Positions 41,196 to 49,585 of a stretch of 64,000 nucleotides of DNA are shown here, piece after piece. This DNA is from Streptosporangium saharense. GTDB lineage: Bacteria > Actinomycetota > Actinomycetes > Streptosporangiales > Streptosporangiaceae. The translations under genes were made by a program, and so were the position numbers. The stretch lies in NCBI RefSeq assembly GCF_014203715.1, contig NZ_JACHJP010000012.1:62001-126000 (forward strand), written 5' to 3'. The notes beneath the pieces were generated by a model. The model worked only from the letters and a program-made list of their open reading frames with translations. It did not search any database and was not told the origin of the DNA. Numbering within the stretch: the first letter of the stretch is position 1; each line of letters starts with the position of its first letter.

Positions 41196-42395
41196 TCAGC
41201 GTCTGAGCACGAAGTCGTCCTCGTCGTCACCGACCCCGACCGAGCCGACCGCCCACAGCGTGCCCGTGCTCGGCACCCGCGTGACCCCCGTCCTGGTGAC
41301 GCGGTCACTGTCCTCGTACTGCTGGTCGGGACGGGGCATCCGCAGGAGCGGGCCGTACTCACGCGTCCACGTCGTGCCGTCGAAGTGGAGCAGGAGCGCC
41401 CGCCCCGGCTGGTCGGCGTCGATCCCGCTGATCCACAGGTCACCGGGGCCTGAGGCGGTGACGCCCTGCAGGGAGCCCCGGGCGACCGGCACCTCCGCCC
41501 TGGCCCACCGGGTCCCGTCCCAGCGCAGGACCAGCGGCCGCCCCCGCCTGATCCGCGCCCCGTCCCGTACGGCGTCGCCGGGCGCGACCTCCCCGACCGC
41601 CCACACGTCCGACGGGGAGACCTGCCAGATGCGCCGCAGTGTGCCCCCGGGGATCGCGGGGGTGGGCAGCCGCTCCCAGTGGTCCGGAGAGCCGTGCCAG
41701 ACCAGCGGCGTGCCGTCCTTGGCCGCCCCGACCGCCCAGATGTGTCCCTGCCTGGCGGTGACCGCCTCGAAGGTGCCGCCGCTGCCGGTGAGCACGTTCT
41801 GGAAGGCGGTGCCGTCCCACCGGATCAGCACCCCGCCAGAGGGGCCGTTCCCGGTGAACCACGCCGTGCCACCGGTCGCGGCGACGTCCGTCAGCCGGTA
41901 GTCCTCCGCCACACCGAAGGGCCGCCGCGCCGTCCAGCGCCGTCCGTCCCAGCGCGCGGCGAACGCGTTCACCCCGTTGCCCGCGACCCAGACGTCCCCG
42001 GGACCGGCCACGCTGACGCCCGTCAGATGGTTGACGTCGCGGCCGGTCAGTCCGGCGACCTCGCGCCACCTCGTGCCGTCCCACCTGACGACCGCGGGAG
42101 TGCCCTCGCTGTCCTCGGCGCCCCTCTGATAGCCGACCGCCCACACCTCACGCGGCCCGGCCGCCGCCACGTCGAGCAGCGCCGAGCTTCCCACCAGCTC
42201 GGCGGGCCTGACGATCTTCCACGCGGAGGGGACCGGCGACGCCGTACGGCTCGGCGACGGGTGCCAGGACTGCCGGGACACCGTGGGGGACACGGTGGGG
42301 GACGCTGTGGGGGACGGGTCCGGCGGGTGCGCGCCGCACGAGGCCAGCAGGGACACTCCGGCGAGCACGAGCGTGACAGAGCGTAGATCTCCCAT
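41196..42395 (-). CDS. Lipoprotein with Trp-rich beta-propeller repeats
   Basis: 399 residues from ATG 42395, with GAGGA 7 bases upstream. Lipobox LLASC near residue 20, a Pro/Ser/Thr linker, then about seven repeats of the pattern (D/E)VWAVG...(V/L)RWDGTRW, each a likely propeller blade. Such repeats occur in actinobacterial surface proteins of unknown binding partner. An in-frame extension to 42695 exists but lacks a ribosome-binding site and would hide the signal sequence. Divergent from the STAS gene. Confidence 0.82.
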   Translation of the reverse strand: MGDLRSVTLVLAGVSLLASCGAHPPDPSPTASPTVSPTVSRQSWHPSPSRTASPVPSAWKIVRPAELVGSSALLDVAAAGPREVWAVGYQRGAEDSEGTPAVVRWDGTRWREVAGLTGRDVNHLTGVSVAGPGDVWVAGNGVNAFAARWDGRRWTARRPFGVAEDYRLTDVAATGGTAWFTGNGPSGGVLIRWDGTAFQNVLTGSGGTFEAVTARQGHIWAVGAAKDGTPLVWHGSPDHWERLPTPAIPGGTLRRIWQVSPSDVWAVGEVAPGDAVRDGARIRRGRPLVLRWDGTRWARAEVPVARGSLQGVTASGPGDLWISGIDADQPGRALLLHFDGTTWTREYGPLLRMPRPDQQYEDSDRVTRTGVTRVPSTGTLWAVGSVGVGDDEDDFVLRR

Positions 42396-42636
42396 GCGGG
42401 CATCCTCCCCCAGAGTGCCTTCGGGCGGTGCCGATCCTGAATAGACCCGCCAGCCCTGGGCACCCTGACAGGACGAGCGGGGACGCGTTCTCCGCCGCCC
42501 AGGCCGGGGAACGGGGCATGTCACACGGGGGCGGCGGGGTCTTCGCCCGGTCAGCGTGGCCGCAGGGCTCGCTGAGGGGCCCGTTCCGTGTGAGACAGTT
42601 ACACGGCTGGGAGAGGTTTGGTACAGAAGGTTGATC

Positions 42637-43002
42637 ATGTTCGCGGGAAAAGAGCCGGAGCCGAGTTTCAGCGCCACGTCGGGACTGCACGGCACGACGC
42701 TCGTGGTGCGGGCCAGCGGGGAGCTTGACCACTACCACACGCCGCTGCTGCGCGCCGAGCTCGGCAGGGCGTGGGAGCTCCTGCAGTCGCCAACCCTCAT
42801 CCTCGACCTGTCGGCCCTCACCTTCTGCGACTCCTCCGGCATCGGCGAACTCCTCCAGGCCCGTCACCAGGGCCAGATCGCGGGAGTACGGCTCATCCTC
42901 ACCGGCGTCCAGGGAAACCTGGCCCGCAGGCTCAACCTCGCGGGACTGACCCAGGTCTTCGAGGTCTTCCCCTCCGTCGCCGACGCCCTCGAAGCCGCCT
43001 GA
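42637..43002 (+). CDS. STAS-domain anti-sigma factor antagonist
   Basis: 121 residues. Single STAS domain: LVVRASGELDHYHTPLLRAEL, then ILDLSALTFCDSSGIGELL with the phosphorylatable Ser after Asp (S66), then LILTGVQGNLARRLNLAGLTQVFEVFP. This is SpoIIAA/RsbV/BldG-like: the unphosphorylated form would bind a partner anti-sigma kinase and free a sigma factor. No kinase or sigma gene is adjacent. AAGG lies 6 bases before the ATG. Confidence 0.9.
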   Translation: MFAGKEPEPSFSATSGLHGTTLVVRASGELDHYHTPLLRAELGRAWELLQSPTLILDLSALTFCDSSGIGELLQARHQGQIAGVRLILTGVQGNLARRLNLAGLTQVFEVFPSVADALEAA

Positions 43003-43053
43003 TCCGTCCGGTGCGGGGCTCGTACGGCCCTGCCGGAGCTGCGTAGGGGTCGG

Positions 43054-43059
43054 TAGCGT
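43054..43059 (+). promoter_or_regulatory. -10 hexamer of a leaderless regulator transcript
   Basis: TAGCGT, 7 bases before the GTG at 43067. No Shine-Dalgarno sequence. Confidence 0.45.
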
Positions 43060-43066
43060 CGATGTC

Positions 43067-44035
43067 GTGGCTGATGAGGGGGCCGGGAGCACCGGCAGGG
43101 TCGTGGTGCTGGTTCTGCCCGAGGTGAACCTGCTCGACCTGGCGGGTCCGGTGCAGGTGTTCGACGCCGCCGCGTGTCTCGGGGCGGGATACCGGATCGA
43201 GCACGTCGCCGACACCGAGCGGGTGGCGACCGCCCAGGGGGTGAGCCTCGCGGGGCTCGGTGCCCTGCCCGAGGTCGTGGCCGGTGATCTGGTGCTGGTC
43301 CCCGGCCCGAGGCTGCGTGAGCACCGCGAGCCGTACGTCTCGGAGACCGTGGTCGGCTGGCTGCGCGAGGCGGCTCACGCGGGGGCGCGCCTGGCGTCGG
43401 TCTGCACCGGCGCGGTCGCGCTCGGCGAGGCGGGCCTGTTGGACGGGCACCGCTGCACCACGCACTGGACACTGGTCGAGGCGATGCGTGCCAGATATCC
43501 GGCGGCCAGGGTGCAGGAGGCGGTGCTGTACGTCCACGACGGCCGGATCAGCACCAGCGCGGGCGTCTCGGCCGGGGTCGATCTGGCGCTGTCGCTGGTC
43601 GAACGCGACCACGGGCCCGCCCTGACCACTGCCGTCGCCCGCGAGCTGGTGGTCTACCTGCGCAGGGACGGCGCCGGGGAGCAGATCAGCCAGTTCCTGA
43701 AGCACAGGTCGCATCTGGACTCCGCGGTCCACCGGGTGCAGGACCACCTCGCGGGGAGCATCGACGCCGCGCACACCCTGGCCGAGCTGGCCGAGGTGGC
43801 GAACCTGTCCCCGAGGGGGCTCAGCCGGGCCTTCACCGCGGCGACCGGGATCACCCCGCTGGAGTACCGGCAGCGGCTGCGGCTCGAACGCGCGATGTCC
43901 CTGCTGTGCGAGACCAGCCTGCCGGTCGACGCCGTCGCCACTCGGTGCGGCTTCCGCGAGGGACGGCACTTCCGCCGCCTGTTCAAGGCGAGGTACGGCG
44001 GCCCGCCCTCGGAGTTCCGGCACCGAACCGGCTGA
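43067..44035 (+). CDS. GlxA-type AraC regulator with PfpI-like domain
   Basis: 322 residues. N-terminal DJ-1/PfpI-like domain (VVLVLPEVNLLDLAGPVQVFDAA, with nucleophile-position Cys in LASVCTGAVALGEAGLLDG and the following CTTHW), then an AraC double HTH at about 215-318: DAAHTLAELAEVANLSPRGLSRAFTAATGITPLEYRQRLRLERA, ending FREGRHFRRLFKARYGGPPSEFRHR. GlxA-type regulators control small amine/quaternary-ammonium or oxidative genes. Probably controls the adjacent tandem PfpI membrane protein 45 bases downstream. Confidence 0.93.
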   Translation: MADEGAGSTGRVVVLVLPEVNLLDLAGPVQVFDAAACLGAGYRIEHVADTERVATAQGVSLAGLGALPEVVAGDLVLVPGPRLREHREPYVSETVVGWLREAAHAGARLASVCTGAVALGEAGLLDGHRCTTHWTLVEAMRARYPAARVQEAVLYVHDGRISTSAGVSAGVDLALSLVERDHGPALTTAVARELVVYLRRDGAGEQISQFLKHRSHLDSAVHRVQDHLAGSIDAAHTLAELAEVANLSPRGLSRAFTAATGITPLEYRQRLRLERAMSLLCETSLPVDAVATRCGFREGRHFRRLFKARYGGPPSEFRHRTG

Positions 44036-44080
44036 CCTTCCACTCTTCTCGATCTTCCTCTCCACCCCAGGAGCTTTCGC

Positions 44081-45466
44081 ATGCCTCCACGCGTCAGATT
44101 TGTCGTGCGCTTTGTCCTGTCCGTCATCCTTTGGGCTGTTCTCGTCGGCGCGGTCTGCATGGCCGGGGTCACGGTCTCCATGCGGGACAGCTATCCGGCG
44201 TCCCCGCGGGCCGTACCCGAGGAACCCTCGGTAGGGGAGGCGCCGCGGGGGCGGATCAAGGTCGCGGTCGTGGTCGGGATGAGTGGGTCCGTGACCACCG
44301 ATGTGCTCGGGCCGTACGAGGTCTTCGCCCGTTCCGGCAGGTTCCTCGTCCAGACGGTCGCCGCGAGAAGGGAGCCGGTCCCGCTGTCCGGGGGACTGCA
44401 CCTGCTGCCCGACCGCACGCTTGAGGAGACCGCCATCGGGGACGCGGCGCCCGACGTGGTCGTGGTCCCCGCCGTCGTCGATCCCGAGGGGGAGGCCGAG
44501 GCGCCGCTGCGCTCCTGGATCGCCCGTCAGGCCGCCGCGGGCGCCCGGATCCTGGGCGTCTGTGCCGGTTCCCGGCTGGTCGCGGCCAGCGGCCTGCTCA
44601 AGGGACGGGCGGCGACCTCGCACTGGGGTGTCATCGGACCCCTCCAGAGCGACTATCCGGACACCCGCTGGGTGCGGGGCAGGCGCTACGTCGAGGACGG
44701 CCCGGTCACCACGACCGCGGGGGTGACCTCCGGCATCGTCGGCGCGCTGCGGCTGGTCGAACGGCTCGCGGGGGAGGCGGAGGCCCGGCGGGTCGGCGCC
44801 GAGGTCGGCTATCCCGGCTGGTCGCCCGACGCCTCGACCGTGATCCCCGCCGACGAGGCGGCGCTGGCGGACCTGCCCTACGCGCTCAACGCCGCCTTCC
44901 CCTGGTTCCAGCCGGTCGTCGGCATCGGCCTGACTCCCGGGGTCGGCGAGATCGACGTCGCCGCGGCGTTCGAGGTCTACGCGGGCGGCTCGTTCGCGGC
45001 CAGGGCGGTCGCGCTCGCGGGCACCGGGACGGTCACCACCCGGCACGGCGCGACCTTCGTCGCCGATCTCGCCGACGGCACGGCTCCGGCCCTCGACCGG
45101 CTGGTCGTCCCCGGCGTCGGTACGGCGGGGCAGGTCGATCCCGCGCTCGTCCGCCTGGCGGCCGGACGCGGCCTGACCGTGGAGCTGCCGCACGCAGGAC
45201 GCGGCGCCGCCGAGTCCGGGTTCGATCCGGTGCTGCGTGACCTGGCCGCCCACGCGGACGTGGCCACCGCCCGCGCGACCGCGAAGTACAACGAGTATCC
45301 CGTCGAACACCTCGCGCTGACCGGCCCAGCCTGGTCGTGGCGGCCGACCCTGCTGTTCCTGCTGACCGCCGTCGGCGCCGGACTCCTCACGTATGTCGCC
45401 GTTCCAGGTCGTCGTCGAGCGGCCTCACGTCGGCGCGTCGCCGAAGACGTCCCTTTGGGCGAGTGA
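44081..45466 (+). CDS. Membrane protein with two DJ-1/PfpI-like domains
   Basis: 461 residues. One helix near 9-30, then two successive PfpI-like domains: the first (58-240) has VVVGMSGSVTTDVLGPYEVFA and LGVCAGSRLVAASGLLKGRAATSHW with the nucleophile Cys; the second (285-400) has IGLTPGVGEIDVAAAFEVYAG but lacks the Cys motif. A second helix lies near the C terminus (LLFLLTAVGAGLLTYVAV). So the domains are probably outside, held by helices at both ends. I know no characterised member with this layout. Partner of the GlxA-like regulator. Confidence 0.8.
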   Translation: MPPRVRFVVRFVLSVILWAVLVGAVCMAGVTVSMRDSYPASPRAVPEEPSVGEAPRGRIKVAVVVGMSGSVTTDVLGPYEVFARSGRFLVQTVAARREPVPLSGGLHLLPDRTLEETAIGDAAPDVVVVPAVVDPEGEAEAPLRSWIARQAAAGARILGVCAGSRLVAASGLLKGRAATSHWGVIGPLQSDYPDTRWVRGRRYVEDGPVTTTAGVTSGIVGALRLVERLAGEAEARRVGAEVGYPGWSPDASTVIPADEAALADLPYALNAAFPWFQPVVGIGLTPGVGEIDVAAAFEVYAGGSFAARAVALAGTGTVTTRHGATFVADLADGTAPALDRLVVPGVGTAGQVDPALVRLAAGRGLTVELPHAGRGAAESGFDPVLRDLAAHADVATARATAKYNEYPVEHLALTGPAWSWRPTLLFLLTAVGAGLLTYVAVPGRRRAASRRRVAEDVPLGE

Positions 45467-46507
45467 CAGCGCCGTGAACAGGGCGCCGTTGAGGATCGCG
45501 TTGCCCTCGACCGTGCCCGCGCGGACCTGGGTCGGCACCGGGGAGAGCGTGTCGAGGTGCTCGCCGACCCGCGCGGCCAGTTCCTCACCGCCGGAGCGGC
45601 CCGTCTCCCCGCCGAGGACCACGAGCCCGGGGTCCAGGACGGCGACCGCGGTGAAGGCCATCCTGGCGATCCTGGCGGCCAGGGTGTCCTGGTCGAGCTC
45701 GCTGACGGCCTTGGCGTCCAGCAGGTCGCAGAAGGACCCCTCGGGGAAGCCGAGCGGCGTGACCTCGCCCGCGCCGCCGGAGGCGCCCCTGCGCAGCCGC
45801 CCGCCGAGGGTGACCGCGGCGCCGACGGCGTCGTCGAGCCAGAGCAGCACGAAGTCCTCGCGGCCCTGCGCGGAACCGGCGCGGTGCTCGGCGACGGCGG
45901 CGAGGTTGACGTCGTTCTCCAGGCTGATCTGGGCGTCGATCCTGCGGCGCAGCGTCTGGAGCAGGTTCGGCTGCCAGCCGGGCACGCCGTTGTCCACGGC
46001 CAGCTCACCGCTGTGCGGGTTGACCATCCCCGGCGCGCCGAGGACGACCGCGTGCAGGCTCCTGGAACCGGCCGCCGTGGCGACGGTCTCGGCGATGACC
46101 CCGGCCAGGGGGGTGGCCGCCCTGGCGTGCTGGGGGTAGGTGGGCGAGGCCGTCCGGGGGCCGTCGGTGCCGATCTCCCGGCTCGCCGAGCCGACCGGTT
46201 CGCCCGTGATGTCGGCGACGGTCACGGTGACCGTGTCGCGCCGGATGTCGACCCCGGCCACGTGGGCGCGCCCGGCCACGATGCCGTACAGGCGGGCGTT
46301 CGGCCCCCGGCGTTCGCCGCCGCTCTTGCCGACGACCTCGATGAGCCCGTTCGTCTGCAGGCGTTCGATGAGGTCGGACACGGTCGGCCGGGACAGGCCC
46401 GTGAGCGCCCGTAACTGCGGGGCGGTCAGCGTTCCGTGTTCGAGCAGCAGGTCCAGGGCGAGGCGGTCGTTGATTGCCCTGGCCATCTGCGGAGTCGCGG
46501 TCCTCAT
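45425..46507 (-). CDS. ROK-family transcriptional regulator
   Basis: 360 residues. N-terminal winged helix (LLLEHGTLTAPQLRALTGLSRPTVSDLIERLQTNGLIEV), then a ROK domain (VAGVDIRRDTVTVTVADITGEPV, GAPGMVNPHSGEL, LENDVNLAAVAEH). The C-x-CG-x2-G-C-x-E zinc motif of ROK proteins is absent, so it is probably a sugar-responsive repressor without kinase activity. Divergent from the MFS gene with 45 bases between, containing an inverted repeat. The 3' end overlaps the tandem PfpI gene by 42 bases. Confidence 0.9.
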   Translation of the reverse strand: MRTATPQMARAINDRLALDLLLEHGTLTAPQLRALTGLSRPTVSDLIERLQTNGLIEVVGKSGGERRGPNARLYGIVAGRAHVAGVDIRRDTVTVTVADITGEPVGSASREIGTDGPRTASPTYPQHARAATPLAGVIAETVATAAGSRSLHAVVLGAPGMVNPHSGELAVDNGVPGWQPNLLQTLRRRIDAQISLENDVNLAAVAEHRAGSAQGREDFVLLWLDDAVGAAVTLGGRLRRGASGGAGEVTPLGFPEGSFCDLLDAKAVSELDQDTLAARIARMAFTAVAVLDPGLVVLGGETGRSGGEELAARVGEHLDTLSPVPTQVRAGTVEGNAILNGALFTALSLAQRDVFGDAPT

Positions 46508-46518
46508 TTATCCCCTTT

Positions 46519-46541
46519 TAATCAGGAAGCCTGCCTGTTAG
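46519..46541. promoter_or_regulatory. Candidate ROK operator
   Basis: TAATCAGG (46519-46526) and CCTGTTAG (46534-46541) form an imperfect inverted repeat with a 7-base spacer, in the 45-bp gap between the ROK gene and the MFS gene. It has the AGGAA...CCT outline of actinobacterial ROK sites. Confidence 0.5.
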
Positions 46542-46552
46542 TTTCTCACACC

Positions 46553-47710
46553 ATGCGCAACGACAATCAACGCGCCCGCATCGCGGTCGCGGCGGTGTTC
46601 GCCGTCCACGGGGCGGTAGCGGGAAGCATGGCGACCCGCGTCCCGTGGCTGCAAGACCATCTGCGTCTCGATCCCGCCGCATTGGGAATCGCCCTGTTCT
46701 GCCCCGCCGTGGGGGCTTTCATTGCGATGCCGATGGCCGGCCGTGTCGTCCACCGGCTCGGCGGACGCGCCGCCACGAGACTGCTGCTCGCCCTGTGGTG
46801 CGCCGCCCTCGCCCTGCCCGCCCAGGCCCCAGGTTTCGCTTGGCTGTGCGCGATCTTCCTGGTGTACGGCGCGGCGGCGGGCACGTGCGACGTCATCATG
46901 AACGCCCAGGGGGTGACCGTCGAGCGGCGTCTCGGGCGATCGGTGATGTCGGGGCTGCACGGCATGTGGAGCGTCGGCGGACTGGTCGGCGCCGGGATCG
47001 GGGTCGCCGCCGCGCAGGCCGGGATCGACGCGCGCCTGCACCACGGGGCCGTCGCGCTCGTCCTGCTGGTCATCGGCCTCGTGACGAGCCGTGGCCTGCC
47101 CGACGCCAGGCCCGAGCCGGGTGAACAGGCACCACCCCGCTTCGCCGTACCCTCACGGGCCGTTCTGCTGATTGGCCTGGTCGGGTTCTGCGCGACCTTC
47201 GCCGAAGGGGCGAGCATGAACTGGTCCGCCGTCTACGTCAAGGAGGTCACCGGGGCGGGACCGGGCATGGCCGCGGCGGCCTACGCGATCTTCGCCATGG
47301 CCATGGCCGTGGTCCGGCTGGTGGGGGACCTGGTCGTCCAGCGGCTCGGGCCGGTCGCGACCGTGCGGGTGGGCGGCCTGCTCGCGGTCGCCGGTGGGGT
47401 GGTCATCGCCACGGCCCGCGCTCCGCTGCCGGGTGTCGCCGGGTTCGCGCTGTTCGGGCTGGGGATCGCCGTGGTCGTTCCGCTGACCTTCGCGGCCGGG
47501 GGCAGGGCCACCCCGGCGCCGAGCCAGGGCGTGGCGGGGGTGGCGACGATCACCTACCTGTCGGGCCTGCTGGCCCCCGCGGTGACCGGCTGGATCGCCC
47601 ACCTGACCTCGCTGCCCGTCACCTTCGCCCTGCTGTCGGCGATCGTCCTGACAACCGTCCTCACCGCGGGCGCCCTACGTCCCCGGGCGAGCGTTCTGAC
47701 GCCGGAATAG
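46553..47710 (+). CDS. MFS transporter (likely sugar or drug)
   Basis: 385 residues, 12 predicted membrane helices. The central loop lies between halves near GLPDARPEPGEQ. Conserved N-terminal RIAVAAVFAVHGAVAGSMATRVPWLQDHL is typical of fucose/FucP-like and NarK-distant MFS proteins of actinomycetes. ATG 46553 chosen because longer in-frame starts fall within the ROK gene. Divergent partner of the ROK regulator, so it is probably sugar-inducible. Confidence 0.87.
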   Translation: MRNDNQRARIAVAAVFAVHGAVAGSMATRVPWLQDHLRLDPAALGIALFCPAVGAFIAMPMAGRVVHRLGGRAATRLLLALWCAALALPAQAPGFAWLCAIFLVYGAAAGTCDVIMNAQGVTVERRLGRSVMSGLHGMWSVGGLVGAGIGVAAAQAGIDARLHHGAVALVLLVIGLVTSRGLPDARPEPGEQAPPRFAVPSRAVLLIGLVGFCATFAEGASMNWSAVYVKEVTGAGPGMAAAAYAIFAMAMAVVRLVGDLVVQRLGPVATVRVGGLLAVAGGVVIATARAPLPGVAGFALFGLGIAVVVPLTFAAGGRATPAPSQGVAGVATITYLSGLLAPAVTGWIAHLTSLPVTFALLSAIVLTTVLTAGALRPRASVLTPE

Positions 47711-47738
47711 TCCGAAGTTGGTCAGGGTTGGCGGGGGT

Positions 47739-48467
47739 ATGGAGTCGGTTGCGCGTGGGCGTGTTCGTGTGGAGCGGAGCGCGAAGAGGGTGCGGGTCTT
47801 CTTCGGGGGCAGGGCGGTGGCCGACACCGTCCGGGCCCTGCTGGTCTGGGAGGTTCCCTACTACCCGACCTACTACTTCCCCCGGCGGGACGTCGCCGTC
47901 GAGCTGGAGCCCAACGGCAGAGGTCAGCACTCGCCGAGCCGGGGTGAGGCGGTGCTGTACGACGTGGCGGGGGTCGAGGACGCGGCTCTCTCCTATCCGG
48001 ACTCGCCGATCGAGGAGCTGCGCGACCACGTGCGCTTCGAGTGGGAGGCGGCCGACGCCTGGTTCGAGGAGGACGAGGAGGTCTACGTCCATCCCCGCGA
48101 CCCCCACACCCGGGTCGACGTCCTGCCGTCCTCGCGGCACGTGCGCGTCGAGGTGGACGGCGTCGTCGTCGCCGACTCGCACCACCCGAGGATCCTGTTC
48201 GAGACGGGCCTGCCGCCGCGCTACTACCTGCCGAAGACCGACGTCCGGCTCGACCTCCTCGTCCCCACCGAGACCGTGACCCGCTGCCCGTACAAGGGGA
48301 CGGCGGAGTACTGGAGCGTCAACGGCCACCCCGACCTGGCATGGTCCTACCGGACCCCACTTGAGGAGAGCGGACGCGTCGCCGGACTCGTCGCGTTCTA
48401 CGACGAGAAGGTGGACGTCTACGTGGACGGTGTTCTCCAGGAACGCCCGAAGACGAAGTTCGCCTGA
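47739..48467 (+). CDS. Protein with two DUF427 domains
   Basis: 242 residues from ATG 47739. Two successive DUF427 domains of about 90 residues each: RVFFGGRAVADTVRALLVWEVPYYPTYYFPRRDV, then VRVEVDGVVVADSHHPRILFETGLPPRYYLPKTDV. The second ends with TVTRCPYKGTAEYWSVNG, the family signature. Single-domain DUF427 proteins are common in actinomycetes and fungi but their activity is unknown; the conserved Cys and Tyr suggest ligand binding. Converges on the small gene at 48491. Confidence 0.88.
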   Translation: MESVARGRVRVERSAKRVRVFFGGRAVADTVRALLVWEVPYYPTYYFPRRDVAVELEPNGRGQHSPSRGEAVLYDVAGVEDAALSYPDSPIEELRDHVRFEWEAADAWFEEDEEVYVHPRDPHTRVDVLPSSRHVRVEVDGVVVADSHHPRILFETGLPPRYYLPKTDVRLDLLVPTETVTRCPYKGTAEYWSVNGHPDLAWSYRTPLEESGRVAGLVAFYDEKVDVYVDGVLQERPKTKFA

Positions 48468-48490
48468 TCAGGCAGGACTCCTCGAAGTCC

Positions 48491-48655
48491 TCAGCCGAGG
48501 TGAACCGCTCGGGGAAGGCTCCGGTCGCGGGGGAACTCGGCGTCGTCGTCCCAGTCGGACGCCGAGAGCAGGAACTGTCCGAAGTCGGAGACCTCGTCCC
48601 CGGGGTGAGGGCGTTCGCTGATGACAACCTCCCCTGGACGATCTGTCGAATTCAC
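48491..48655 (-). CDS. Small acidic protein (54 residues)
   Basis: GTG 48655 to TGA 48491. Acidic core DEVSDFGQFLLSASDWDDDAEF is surrounded by Arg/Pro-rich ends. Third positions are mostly G/C after the first few codons, and an in-frame TAA lies just upstream, so this is the only start. It begins 17 bases after the stop of the copy B glycosyltransferase and is probably its operon partner. Missed by length-limited gene calling. No family recognised. Confidence 0.6.
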   Translation of the reverse strand: MNSTDRPGEVVISERPHPGDEVSDFGQFLLSASDWDDDAEFPRDRSLPRAVHLG

Positions 48656-48672
48656 ACGTTATCCGCTTCGGG

Positions 48673-49398
48673 TCAGACGGAGGCGGGTTCTGGCTGGGGG
48701 GTGGTGGCGCTGCGGCGGGGGCGCTCGCGCAGGATGGTCCTGAGCACGCGCAGCCCGTCCCGTACGGCGTGCAGGTTGCTGGCGCCGTGGATGCGGCTGC
48801 GCTCGTGGCTGGGCACCTCCCTGATCACGAGCCCGGCCCTGGCGGCGCGCACGTTCATCAGCGTCTCGATCTCGAAGCCGTCGCAGTCGAGGGCCAGGAC
48901 GTCGAGGTGGCGGGCCCAGAAGGCGTTGTAGCCGTAGCACAGGTCGGTGTAGCGGGTGCCGTGGAGCCGGTTGGTGAGCAGCGTGAGGACGCGGTTGCCC
49001 AGGGAGCGGGTCCTGCTGATGTCGTCGGAGCCGCCGCCGGGGATGTAGCGGGAACCCTTGGCGAAGTCGGCGCCCTCGGTCAGGGCGGTCACGAAGGCGG
49101 CGATCTCCCGCCCGTCCGTCGAACCGTCGGCGTCGATCATGACGATGATGTCGCCCGTCGCGGCGGCGAACCCCTCGGTGAGGGCGTTGCCCTTGCCCCT
49201 GCCGGTCTGCGTCACGACACGCAGTTCCGGGCGGAGCCTCCTGGCGACGGCGACCGTGTCGTCCGTCGAGTTGCCGTCCACAAGGATGACCTCGTCCACC
49301 CAGCCTGGCAGCGTCGCGAAGACGTGCGGCAGGTTGGCGGCCTCGTTCATGGCCGGCACGACCACGCTGACACGGACGGAGAAGAGAACGCTGCTCAT
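48673..49398 (-). CDS. DPM-like family-2 glycosyltransferase, copy B
   Basis: 241 residues. Same motifs as the gene at 22349: VSVVVPAMNEAANLPHVF, VDGNSTDDT, GKGNALTEGF, MIDADGSTD (DxD metal motif), CYGYNAFWARH and ASNLHAVRDGLRVLR. The copies are nearly identical over the first 150 residues apart from conservative changes. Expected to form a polyprenyl-phosphate sugar. ATG 49398 chosen because the longer frame begins in AT-rich repeat DNA. Two TTCCCTTGAAAG repeats lie 42-90 bases upstream. Far from the main glycan cluster, with no acceptor glycosyltransferase beside it. Confidence 0.88.
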   Translation of the reverse strand: MSSVLFSVRVSVVVPAMNEAANLPHVFATLPGWVDEVILVDGNSTDDTVAVARRLRPELRVVTQTGRGKGNALTEGFAAATGDIIVMIDADGSTDGREIAAFVTALTEGADFAKGSRYIPGGGSDDISRTRSLGNRVLTLLTNRLHGTRYTDLCYGYNAFWARHLDVLALDCDGFEIETLMNVRAARAGLVIREVPSHERSRIHGASNLHAVRDGLRVLRTILRERPRRSATTPQPEPASV

Positions 49399-49439
49399 GG
49401 CCGCAAGGATGACTTGGCGCTCCTGCAGGTCACTTGAAG

Positions 49440-49485
49440 TTCCCTTGAAAGCGGGGTTCAAAAAAGGAGAAATTTCCCTTGAAAG
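49440..49485. promoter_or_regulatory. Two direct repeats TTCCCTTGAAAG upstream of copy B glycosyltransferase
   Basis: Identical 12-mers at 49440-49451 and 49474-49485, 34 bp apart (about three helical turns), in unusually AT-rich sequence. Candidate binding sites for a regulator of the glycosyltransferase gene. Confidence 0.5.
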
Positions 49486-49498
49486 GAGCTCCAAAGGG

Positions 49499-49513
49499 GA
49501 AGGAGCGACGCGC
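49499..49513 (-). terminator. Hairpin between peptide copy 2 and the glycosyltransferase
   Basis: GGAGCG and CGCTCC pair around a 3-base loop, followed on the minus strand by TTCCCCTTT. It may end the peptide transcript or act as an attenuator for the next gene. Confidence 0.4.
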
Positions 49514-49585
49514 TCCGCGGCCGTGGTCCGCCGCTGCGACGCGGGGCGGCCGCCGGAGGGCGGCGGTCATAGGGGACGGAAGGGG

